The notes under the pieces were generated by a model. It saw only the letters and a program-made list of their open reading frames with translations, did not search any database and had not been told where the DNA came from. DNA of 44,813 nucleotides from Alphaproteobacteria bacterium (GTDB lineage Bacteria > Pseudomonadota > Alphaproteobacteria > UBA7985 > JAUIBT01), in NCBI GenBank assembly GCA_030428565.1, contig JAUIDR010000025.1, positions 1-44,813 of the forward strand, read 5' to 3'. Shown here in pieces: positions 27,897-35,546 of the stretch; the stretch's first letter is position 1, and the number at the start of each line of letters is the position of its first letter. A program made the position numbers and the translations under genes.

Positions 27897-27981
27897 GGTT
27901 TTCGCCCACCCCTCGAAACGTCATTGTTCGGTTGACCTTTGGCAAATCCAGCCAAACCGAGAACCGGGCCAGACTAGGCAC

Positions 27982-28737
27982 TTGCATCGCAAAGGCCAAG
28001 CGCTTAGCGTGGTTGCCTTGTTTATGTTGGCTGTTTTCTGGATTGCGGGCGCGCAAGCCTGCGGGCGCAAAGGCCTTCAAGATCTCGGCAGCGTTCAATT
28101 TGTCCGCAATGATACACTGACGATACTGGTTGAGCGCAACGGGGGCGCGTGGCGGCTGGCGGGCGTGCAGGTTGTGGATGAAGAAGGGACCAAGGCGCTG
28201 CTTCGTTCTGTGATGCGCCAACCCCTTGAGGCCTATGCAGACCAACGCTTGCTTGATCGATATCAGCGCAGTTGGGGTTACTTCTGGCAGGGCGAAGACT
28301 TGCTTCAGGCCCGACTGATTGAGGCCGGGGTCGCGGTCGCTTGGCCCCGCGACGGTCAGCTCGCCTGCTTCGAACACCTTCTTAAATCAGAAGAAATTGC
28401 CCGTGCCCAGGGGCGAGGCCTGTGGCAGAGCTGGCCATTTTCCGTTACGGCGCCCAAGTCCCTTGGCCAAATCGCACGCGGACAATTCGTCGTGCTAGAA
28501 GGTCGCGTCAAGAGCGTCGGGCAGACGAGTGCGCGCCGTTATTTGAACTTTGGCGTTGATTACAGCAGCGACACAACCGCCGTCATTGAACGAAAGAACT
28601 TGAAGCGATTCCGTTCTGCCGGTATGGAGCTGAGCAAACTGAAAGGAAAACGACTGCGACTGCGCGGATTCTTGGACCAACGCAATGGTCCCTACCTGTC
28701 GCTGGCCTTTCCCGAACAAATCGAGCTGCTCGACTGA
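27982..28737 (+). CDS. Exported thermonuclease-like (SNase-fold) protein
   Basis: A protein of about 251 residues with an N-terminal hydrophobic signal (ALSVVALFMLAVFWIAGAQAC) and a staphylococcal-nuclease-like OB fold. NDTLTI, WRLAGV and DRYQRSWGYFWQ correspond to the strand, the first catalytic Arg region and the DRYGR-type segment of the family. The usual acidic site after RLAGI is degenerate (VVDE), so activity is uncertain. A second part (residues ~170-250, VLEGRVKSVG...) may be a further OB-like domain. The frame is open to 27895, but that would overlap the polA start; I chose the TTG at 27982, which gives a basic n-region, and ATG 28024 is the alternative. It lies 33 bp before typA. 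Confidence 0.75.
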   Translation: MHRKGQALSVVALFMLAVFWIAGAQACGRKGLQDLGSVQFVRNDTLTILVERNGGAWRLAGVQVVDEEGTKALLRSVMRQPLEAYADQRLLDRYQRSWGYFWQGEDLLQARLIEAGVAVAWPRDGQLACFEHLLKSEEIARAQGRGLWQSWPFSVTAPKSLGQIARGQFVVLEGRVKSVGQTSARRYLNFGVDYSSDTTAVIERKNLKRFRSAGMELSKLKGKRLRLRGFLDQRNGPYLSLAFPEQIELLD

Positions 28738-28770
28738 GCGCCGACCCTCCACATTTTCTGGACTCCTATT

Positions 28771-30615
28771 ATGAACGCACCCAGCCCGCAAGAGCGCCTG
28801 CGCAATCTTGCTATTATCGCGCACGTTGACCACGGTAAGACGACTCTCGTGGATTGCCTTCTCAAGCAATCCGGCACCTTCCGCGACAACCAACAGGTTG
28901 ATGAACGCGCTATGGACAGCAATGACCTGGAGCGCGAGCGCGGCATTACCATTCTGGCTAAAGTGACTTCCGTTGAGTGGGAAGGCATGCGCTTGAACAT
29001 CGTTGATACCCCGGGCCACGCCGATTTCGGTGGTGAGGTCGAGCGCATCATGTCGATGGTGGACGGTGTGGCGCTGTTGGTGGACGCCGCCGAAGGCCCC
29101 ATGCCGCAGACTAAGTTCGTCTTGTCCAAAGCTCTGGCGCGCGGCCTGCGCCCGATGCTGGTCATCAACAAGGTGGACAAGCCCGACGCGCGCGTTGATT
29201 GGGTTCTGGACGAGACTTTCGACCTGTTCGCAGCCCTGGGCGCGAACGAAGAACAACTCGATTTCCCGGTTCTTTATGCATCTGCAAAGAACGGATGGGC
29301 CAGCGAAGACCCCGATGCCGCGGGCGGTGATATGAAGCCGCTGTTCGATCTGATGGTGCGTCACGTCCCGGCCCCCGAAGTTGAGGCCGACGGCCCCTTC
29401 AAAATGCTGGCAACCACCTTGACCGCCGATAACTTCTTGGGCCGTATTTTGACCGGCAAGGTCTATTCGGGCACAGCCAAGGTCAACGCACCGGTTCACG
29501 TCTTGCGCCAAGGTGAAGGCCGGGTCGAAGTTGGCCGTCTGTCTAAGTTGTTGGCCTTCCGTGGCTTGGAGCGGACGCCCGTAAATGAAGTCCATGCGGG
29601 CGATATCATCTCAATTGCAGGCCTGGCCGAAGCCACTGTAGCAGATACCGTCTGCCTGCCCGAGGTCAGCGTCGGTATCGAAGCCCAACCGATTGATCCC
29701 CCGACCTTGGCCATGACCTTTAGCGTCAATGACAGCCCCTTGGCAGGCCGCGACGGCAGCAAAGTCACCTCGCGCTTGATCTGGGAGCGTCTGCAAAAGG
29801 AAGCCGAGGGTAATATCTCCATCGAAATCCGCGAGACCGAGAGCAAGGACGCTTTCGAAGTCGCGGGCCGCGGAGAACTGCAATTGGCGGTTTTGATCGA
29901 AAACATGCGCCGCGAAGGCTTCGAATTGTCGATTTCACGCCCGCGCGTGGTCTACCAAAAGGACGAGCAGGGCAACACGCTGGAGCCTATCGAAGAAATC
30001 ATTGTCGATGTGGACGAGGAATATTCTGGCGTCGTCGTCGAAAAGCTGGGCCAAAAGCGCTGTGAAATGAAGGAAATGAAGCCTTCTGGTGGCGGTAAGA
30101 CCCGTTTGGTCTTCCACGGTCCCTCGCGCGCCATGATCGGCTATCTGAACGAGTTTTTGACCGATACGCGCGGCACGGGCACGCTGAACCGATCCTTCCT
30201 ATCCTACCAGCCCTACAAAGGACCGCTGCCGGGCCGTATCAAGGGTACGCTGATTTCGATGGAGAGCGGCAAGGCTGTTGGCTACGCCCTGTTCAACTTG
30301 GAAGATCGTGGCCCCTTGATGATCAAGCCAGGCGATGATGTCTATCAAGGCATGATTATCGGCGAACACTCCAAGGGTACCGACCTTGAGGTCAACCCGC
30401 TGAAATCAAAGCAGCTCACCAACGTGCGCGCGTCGGGCACCGATGAAGCCATCCGCCTGACAACACCGATGGCGATGCCGCTGGAAAAGGCCCTGTCTTA
30501 TGTTGCGGACGATGAGTTGGTGGAAGTGACACCATCAGTCATCCGCTTGCGCAAGCGCTATTTGGACCCGCATGAGCGCAAGCGCATGGCGAAAAAGCTG
30601 GCGCAAGTGGCCTAA
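28771..30615 (+). CDS. typA: Ribosome-associated GTPase TypA/BipA
   Basis: A 614-residue translational GTPase of the EF-G/LepA superfamily that binds 70S ribosomes and supports 50S assembly and growth under stress such as cold. G-domain motifs are AHVDHGKTT (G1, residues 17-25), RGITILAK (G2), DTPGHADFGGE (G3) and NKVDKPDAR (G4). Then come the beta-barrel domain II, the EF-G-like domains and the BipA-specific C-terminus with RGTGTLNR and GKAVGYALFNLEDRG. Length and order are normal. It may share a transcript with the nuclease-like gene 33 bp upstream and is followed by a strong terminator. Confidence 0.96.
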   Translation: MNAPSPQERLRNLAIIAHVDHGKTTLVDCLLKQSGTFRDNQQVDERAMDSNDLERERGITILAKVTSVEWEGMRLNIVDTPGHADFGGEVERIMSMVDGVALLVDAAEGPMPQTKFVLSKALARGLRPMLVINKVDKPDARVDWVLDETFDLFAALGANEEQLDFPVLYASAKNGWASEDPDAAGGDMKPLFDLMVRHVPAPEVEADGPFKMLATTLTADNFLGRILTGKVYSGTAKVNAPVHVLRQGEGRVEVGRLSKLLAFRGLERTPVNEVHAGDIISIAGLAEATVADTVCLPEVSVGIEAQPIDPPTLAMTFSVNDSPLAGRDGSKVTSRLIWERLQKEAEGNISIEIRETESKDAFEVAGRGELQLAVLIENMRREGFELSISRPRVVYQKDEQGNTLEPIEEIIVDVDEEYSGVVVEKLGQKRCEMKEMKPSGGGKTRLVFHGPSRAMIGYLNEFLTDTRGTGTLNRSFLSYQPYKGPLPGRIKGTLISMESGKAVGYALFNLEDRGPLMIKPGDDVYQGMIIGEHSKGTDLEVNPLKSKQLTNVRASGTDEAIRLTTPMAMPLEKALSYVADDELVEVTPSVIRLRKRYLDPHERKRMAKKLAQVA

Positions 30616-30644
30616 GCTGAGCCCAACGGGCGACCCTGTAAGTC

Positions 30645-30697
30645 AAAAACGCTCGCCTGCAAGCTAGCATCACAAGCTTGTAAGCGGGCGTTTTTTT
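30645..30697 (+). terminator. Intrinsic terminator of typA
   Basis: A long imperfect stem has outer arms AAAAACGC and GCGTTTTT, and inner arms CAAGCT and AGCTTG. It ends in seven T at 30691-30697. Confidence 0.88.
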
Positions 30698-30790
30698 GAA
30701 CCTAAATTGGCTTAGGCCATGGCCAGGGTGGGTTTGGCAATGCTAAGAGGCATGCGAAGAACCTCGCTCAATCCATGGAAAGGTATATTC

Positions 30791-31672
30791 ATGACGTTTT
30801 TAGCCCCACGCGCCGCCGCCCTCGGCTTGGCCGTTGCCAGCGCACTGAGCCTGGCGACAAGTTTGCAGGCACAAGAAGCAGACGGTAACGCCCAGCTCAG
30901 CGCCGATCAGGTCTTGGCCCGCGTTGATGGAATGGCGATCACCTTCGGTGACATGGCGCAGGAAATCAACACGCTGCCGCCGCGTATTCGCCAACTGCCG
31001 ATTACGACCTTGCTGGGGCCGCTTTACCCCGACCTTCTTGAGCGCTTGATCGAAAAGAACCTGGTGGTCAATGCCGCTGAAGACGCCAAATTGGACCAAA
31101 CCGAAGAGTACAAAGCCCAAATGGCTTTGGCGCGTCGCACGCTGTTGGAGCAAATGTTTCTAGAGCGCATGTACCGCGAGACCCTCACCGACGAATACCT
31201 GCAACAGAAGTACGATGCCTACGCAGCGGACACGACAAACGCCGGCGAGGAACGCTGGGCGCGTCATATCCTTGTAGAGACCGAGGACGAAGCCAAGGCG
31301 GCAATCGCGCGCCTGGAAAAGGGCGAAGACTTCGCCGAACTGGCCAAAGAGCTATCGACCGGCCCGACGGGCCCGAATGGGGGCGATTTGGGTTACTTCG
31401 TACCTGAAGACATGGTCGCGCCCTTCAGCGAGGCAGCGTTTGCCATGGAACCTGGCAGCTTTGGTAAGTCCCCGGTCAAGACCCAATTTGGCTGGCACGT
31501 GATTAAGGTCGAAGACGCGCGCCCACAGGCGCCTCTGCCGTTTGAGCAGATCAAAGACCAGCTGCGCGGTTCCGAACAACAAGCGCTGATGGAGAGCCTG
31601 ATTAAGACGCTGTCAGGCCCAGCTGAGATCGAGCGTTTCGACTTGCAGGGCAATCCGCTCGCGAGCAACTAG
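30791..31672 (+). CDS. Exported parvulin-type peptidyl-prolyl isomerase (PpiC/SurA-like)
   Basis: A 293-residue periplasmic foldase. The ATG at 30791 has AAAGG seven bases upstream and opens a signal peptide ending near SLQAQ (residue 28); an in-frame extension to 30719 lacks a ribosome site. A helical SurA-N-like chaperone region (about 35-145) is followed by one parvulin domain: ARHILVETEDEA, FAELAKELSTGP, NGGDLGYFVPEDM, FGWHVIKVED. It probably assists folding of exported or outer-membrane proteins and may act on substrates like the barrel-type proteins encoded in this window. It forms a single-gene unit. Confidence 0.9.
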   Translation: MTFLAPRAAALGLAVASALSLATSLQAQEADGNAQLSADQVLARVDGMAITFGDMAQEINTLPPRIRQLPITTLLGPLYPDLLERLIEKNLVVNAAEDAKLDQTEEYKAQMALARRTLLEQMFLERMYRETLTDEYLQQKYDAYAADTTNAGEERWARHILVETEDEAKAAIARLEKGEDFAELAKELSTGPTGPNGGDLGYFVPEDMVAPFSEAAFAMEPGSFGKSPVKTQFGWHVIKVEDARPQAPLPFEQIKDQLRGSEQQALMESLIKTLSGPAEIERFDLQGNPLASN

Positions 31673-31694
31673 CTCTTCGTACGGTAAAGCGATG

Positions 31695-31725
31695 GGGCGA
31701 GCCACTAAGGTGGTCTCGCCCTTTT
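31695..31725 (+). terminator. Intrinsic terminator of the foldase gene
   Basis: GGGCGAG-CCAC pairs with GTGG-T-CTCGCCC around the loop TAAG, with one unpaired T, followed by TTTT. It ends just before the minisatellite. Confidence 0.85.
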
Positions 31726-31729
31726 GCAT

Positions 31730-31819
31730 GTGGGGCCTGTGTATTTTGGTCACGTGTATTTTGGTCACGTGTATTTGGGGCCTGTGTATTTGGGGCCTGT
31801 GTATTTGGGCCATGTGTAT
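31730..31819. repeat. 15-bp tandem repeat, six copies
   Basis: Six head-to-tail units of exactly 15 bp, each ending GTGTAT, with variants TTGGGGCCTGTGTAT (two exact copies and one with a changed first base pair), TTTGGTCACGTGTAT (two copies) and one TTGGGCCATGTGTAT. A seventh, decayed unit follows. It lies between a terminator and the APC permease gene 134 bp downstream. Because 15 is a multiple of three, several frames stay open across it on both strands; I consider these by-products. Copy number probably varies between strains. Confidence 0.9.
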
Positions 31820-31953
31820 TTCGGCCAAGGCGACCTTGGCGTTGGCCCCGAAAAAAGCCGCGAATCGCTGATGCCCTCGGACTATTCCGGGCTGATAATT
31901 GATTGCCAAGCCTGCTAGATTTGCCGTGACGATGCAAAAAGAGCGATAGCGAC

Positions 31954-33300
31954 ATGCCCCTAAAACGACGGTTCAAATTGTCCAAAAAATCGGCGCGAGC
32001 GGAGGGGAGCCCGCCGCTCGGTTTGGCCGAGCTGATCGCGATTGCGTTGGGTGGCATGATCGGCGGCGGCATCTTTACCGTGCTCGGGGTGGGGGTCGCC
32101 CTGATTGGCGTCTGGACGCCGCTCGCGATCGCGCTTGGCGGCGGTGTTGCGGGCTTGGCCGCCTATTCTTATGTCAAATTAGCGCTGTATTTTCGCGATG
32201 AGGGCGCGACCTATGCCTTTTTCAAGCGCAGTTTCCCCAATCACGATTTTGCCGCTGCTCTCATCGGCTGGTGGGTCGTTTTCGGATACATCGCGACCAT
32301 CGCGCTTTATGCCTTCACTTTTGCATCCTACGCCTTGGCCCCCTTCGATGTGGGCGACTGGGCGCGAAAACTGGTTGCGCTGGCCGTCATCGCCGCTTTT
32401 GCGGGCATCAATGTTTGGTCAACGCGCGGTATGGGGCGCTTGGAAGATTTCTTAGTCTACACAAAGATTGTCATATTGCTGGTGGTGGCCGGTGTCTTGC
32501 TGGGTAACGCCGACGGCGGTCCCAGGGTATGGCAGGCGCTGTCGAGCACGCCGCCGCCGGTGTTCGGTCTTGTGACGATCGCAGCAGTGACATTCGTTGC
32601 TTACGAGGGGTTTCAACTGGTGATCCATGCCATGGAGGAGATGGTCCGCCCAGAAGTCAACATTCCTCGTGCGATTTATTCCGCTGTAGGTCTTGCTACG
32701 CTGGTCTACGTCGTGATCGCGGTTGGCGCCATTCTTGCCATCCCGCTGCAAAGCATCATTGAGACCCAGGAATACGCTCTAGCCGCCGGTGCAAGCGATG
32801 TGTTGGGCGAAGCCGGGCGTAGCTTGGTCATCGCCGGCGCCTTGCTCGCAACCATGAGCGCCATTTCGGGGACGCTGTTTGGAGCCTCCCGCCTTATGGC
32901 CGTAATTGCGCATGATCGCTATTTGCCCTGGGCGCTGGCGCAGCGGGACGATGGTATCCCAAGGCGCGCGGTTCTCACAATGGCCGCCGCGTCGGGGGGA
33001 CTGATTATCATCGGCGACCTGCGCCTTATCTTGGAGTTCGGTTCCATCACCTTCTTGTTGGTGTCGATCTTGATGGCTTGGGCGAACCACAAGCGTCGCT
33101 TGGAGACGCAATCGCACCCGGTCATGACGGTGCTCGCTATGGCGGGCTTGGGCGCAGGGGCCATCTTGATCTTGATCTACGAGGCCCGATACGAGCCCTG
33201 GCAGCTTGCTTTTGTGATTCTGTTGTATGTGCTGCTGACCGTCGGCGCTTGGGGCTATGCTGGCCGCCAAACGAGGCGGCCAAGCCAGGGTAGCGCTTAG
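31954..33300 (+). CDS. APC-superfamily amino-acid/polyamine permease
   Basis: A 448-residue, 12-helix-type inner-membrane transporter. The first helix carries the family hallmark IALGGMIGGGIFTVLG (substrate-binding unwound region), and helix 6 has AAVTFVAYEGFQLV. Downstream EEMVRPEVNIPRAI is the conserved cytoplasmic loop of amino-acid permeases. The substrate is unknown. No strong ribosome site is seen before 31954. A minisatellite lies in its upstream region. It converges with the class V PLP gene. Confidence 0.88.
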   Translation: MPLKRRFKLSKKSARAEGSPPLGLAELIAIALGGMIGGGIFTVLGVGVALIGVWTPLAIALGGGVAGLAAYSYVKLALYFRDEGATYAFFKRSFPNHDFAAALIGWWVVFGYIATIALYAFTFASYALAPFDVGDWARKLVALAVIAAFAGINVWSTRGMGRLEDFLVYTKIVILLVVAGVLLGNADGGPRVWQALSSTPPPVFGLVTIAAVTFVAYEGFQLVIHAMEEMVRPEVNIPRAIYSAVGLATLVYVVIAVGAILAIPLQSIIETQEYALAAGASDVLGEAGRSLVIAGALLATMSAISGTLFGASRLMAVIAHDRYLPWALAQRDDGIPRRAVLTMAAASGGLIIIGDLRLILEFGSITFLLVSILMAWANHKRRLETQSHPVMTVLAMAGLGAGAILILIYEARYEPWQLAFVILLYVLLTVGAWGYAGRQTRRPSQGSA

Positions 33301-33400
33301 CGCAAAACACGAACGAGTAGCAACACGAGTGAGCATGGACTTGCGTTAGAATTCAGTCAGCTAGAGCGGATGGGCTGTTGCGACACAAGCACCGGACGCT

Positions 33401-34654
33401 CTAGGCTCCGCTCAGTTCCTGCATGACCGACAAGAAGCGGGCGACTTCATCGCGGTCGTTGTAGTGGCATAGCGAGACCCGAACGCAGGTCTCCATGCCC
33501 AGCGGCTGCAAAATATTGGCGGAGTAGTGGTCGGCTTTGCGGGTGTGGGTGCGGATGCCCTGCGCGTTCAGCGCCTCGACCAGATCCGCTGAAGCCCAGC
33601 CATCAAGCGCGAAAGATACCAAGCCTTCACGCAAAGGATTGTCCGCGCCTGCGACGATGGTCACACCGGGTAAAGCCGCTAGGCCCTTCAAGTTGTCGAC
33701 CCCATAGAGCATGGCGTCGGTCAGGGACTTTTCATGCGCATGAATGGCGGCTCCAGCGGCCTCGATACGTGCGCGCCGATCTTGACCGTCGGTGAAATGG
33801 CCGCCGAGCCATTCCATGTAGGCCACCACGTCCGAGAGGGTGGCGTATGAGCCGGTATCGCGCGTGCCCAGCTCCCAGTTTAGTTCTGGGCCTCCGATCA
33901 GGGCGTCGTGGGGCAAACGCTCGAAGCGCTCGGAGATCCAGGCCAAGCCGTAGCCATGGCGGGAAAACATTTTGTAAGGCGAGATCACGTAGGCGTCGAT
34001 GTCATAGGCGGCAATGTCGATATGCCCGTGCGCGGCGTGCTGAATGCCATCAACAATGATGAAACAGTCCGGCGCAACCGCGCGTATGGCTTTGGCAACG
34101 GCGGCGACATCCACCCCCATGCCGGAGACTGGCGAGGTGTGCAAGATGGTGGCAACGCGGGTCTCTGGCGTCACCTTGGCGGCGTAAGCCTCGGCCGTGA
34201 CAGAGCCCAATTTGGCGTCGTGCTCAACGTTGATATAGGCTTTGCCTGCAATCTTGGCCCAGCGTTGGGCGGCGCTGCGTGAGGCGGGGTGCTCAAGGCT
34301 ACAGCCGAGCACATCGCCTGCGGGCGTCTCGACGATGGCATTGCAGATCAGGCGAAACAAGAGTTCGCTGCCACTCTCGCCGACAAAAACCTGTCCGTTC
34401 GGCGCATTGAAGAACAGCTTCATGTCGGCCTTAGCCTTGGCGATGGTGTCCACCAGCGCTTGCGAGCCCGGATTGGCGCGCCCTTGATTATCGGGAATGG
34501 CAGCAAAGCGCGCCGAGGTCTCGACAACCGATTTAAGGGTCAGCGCACCGCCAGCGTTTTCAAAGAAGATGCGCGGGCCTTGAACGGGACAGGCGTCAAC
34601 CTGAGCAAAGCGGTCGCGCACAGCTTGCATGAGGCCGGGTTGGTCTTGAATCAT
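33401..34654 (-). CDS. Class V aminotransferase (cysteine desulfurase-like family)
   Basis: A 417-residue PLP enzyme. The Schiff-base region reads VISPYKMFSRHGYG, preceded by the cofactor-binding IIVDGIQHAAHGHIDI. The N-terminal IFFENAGGALTLKSV replaces the YLDNAATT of true cysteine desulfurases, and no mobile catalytic-Cys loop is apparent, so it belongs to the broader cysteine-desulfurase-like group whose substrates are mostly unknown. The start at 34654 is preferred to 34696 because family sequence begins just after it. No iron-sulfur assembly genes are adjacent. Confidence 0.82.
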   Translation of the reverse strand: MIQDQPGLMQAVRDRFAQVDACPVQGPRIFFENAGGALTLKSVVETSARFAAIPDNQGRANPGSQALVDTIAKAKADMKLFFNAPNGQVFVGESGSELLFRLICNAIVETPAGDVLGCSLEHPASRSAAQRWAKIAGKAYINVEHDAKLGSVTAEAYAAKVTPETRVATILHTSPVSGMGVDVAAVAKAIRAVAPDCFIIVDGIQHAAHGHIDIAAYDIDAYVISPYKMFSRHGYGLAWISERFERLPHDALIGGPELNWELGTRDTGSYATLSDVVAYMEWLGGHFTDGQDRRARIEAAGAAIHAHEKSLTDAMLYGVDNLKGLAALPGVTIVAGADNPLREGLVSFALDGWASADLVEALNAQGIRTHTRKADHYSANILQPLGMETCVRVSLCHYNDRDEVARFLSVMQELSGA

Positions 34655-34838
34655 GGTGAAGCATCCCAAAACGCTCGGCGCTCTGCACCGAGGCATACGA
34701 ACGATAATGAGGAAAGAGGTCCAGCGGGCAGCGGCCAGCTCACGACCGGCTGGTCACGAGAGCACAGAGCACCCCTGGCTGCAAGCGGCAATGCCGCTAA
34801 CCCCTGGACGAATGGCGGTTTGTTGCCCCGCCTCAGAC

Positions 34839-35396
34839 CTATTGTATCGGGTTGGCGGCTGCTGCGGCTTCTGGGCTTGCCGTCGGCGTGCCAGGAGGCG
34901 TCCGGTAGATCTTGAACTCAGCGAAACGGTTCAGACGATTGTGACAATCGAAGTGGACCAGGATCTTTTTGGGCTCCGCATAAGCGTAGCCCGGCGGAGT
35001 GATCAGCTCAATCTGGTAGGAGCGCGGCTGCGAATTGAGCTGCTCGCCCGATTGATAGCCCATGGGCAGACGCACGGTCTGCTCGGGGATGATCTGGCCA
35101 TCAAAGCGCGAGCCGGACAGGCGTGCCACAACGCCGTCAATACGCTGGCCCGTTACGCCGTCATAGGCGGCGACTTCGAGGCCGCCGAGGTAACAGTTGC
35201 CACCAGCCCAGGCGGTGGCCGGGCTGCCGTAGACGCGAAGGTTGGGATCCTCGGCGGGTTTTGTCTCTGCGGCCTTGGGGCGTGAATTCAATCCAGACAG
35301 CCCCGAGGGCAGTCCAGACTCGCAGGCAGCAAGTCCAAGAGTTGCTAAAATCAGCACTGCAAAGTGCGTAAGGGAGGTCGGAAAACGGTAGTGCAT
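34839..35396 (-). CDS. Small lipoprotein of unknown function
   Basis: A 185-residue lipoprotein: hydrophobic signal followed by lipobox LAAC with Cys25 as the lipidation site, then a Ser/Gly/Pro-rich linker. The rest looks like beta strands (YLGGLEVAAYDG, YQIELITPPGYAYAEPKK) and resembles small Ig-like or carboxypeptidase-regulatory sandwich domains, but I cannot name the family. Two cysteines, in GGNCYLG and HFDCHN, could form a disulfide. The tail is Pro/Ala-rich. It is divergent from the subtilase gene, with about 150 bp between them; neither has a clear ribosome site. Confidence 0.72.
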   Translation of the reverse strand: MHYRFPTSLTHFAVLILATLGLAACESGLPSGLSGLNSRPKAAETKPAEDPNLRVYGSPATAWAGGNCYLGGLEVAAYDGVTGQRIDGVVARLSGSRFDGQIIPEQTVRLPMGYQSGEQLNSQPRSYQIELITPPGYAYAEPKKILVHFDCHNRLNRFAEFKIYRTPPGTPTASPEAAAAANPIQ

Positions 35397-35546
35397 GGTG
35401 GCAGAAACCCAAAACTGCAACGGAAGTCAACCACTTGCCGGGCAATTTGGTCCAAAGCTAGGCAAAATGCGTCTCCAGATGGACAACTTTAGATTGTAAA
35501 GCTATCAAGCCGTCTACGCGATACTTTAATCAGTTTATATAAATTT

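Noticed and set aside
27895-27981. Longer start for the nuclease-like gene overlapping the polA start
   Set aside because: It would place 29 non-family residues before a good signal peptide and overlap a divergent essential gene.
31730-31819. CRISPR array or pentapeptide-repeat protein
   Set aside because: Units are contiguous 15-mers without spacers, and the frames open on both strands follow simply from a period divisible by three; no A(D/N)Lxx pattern is present.
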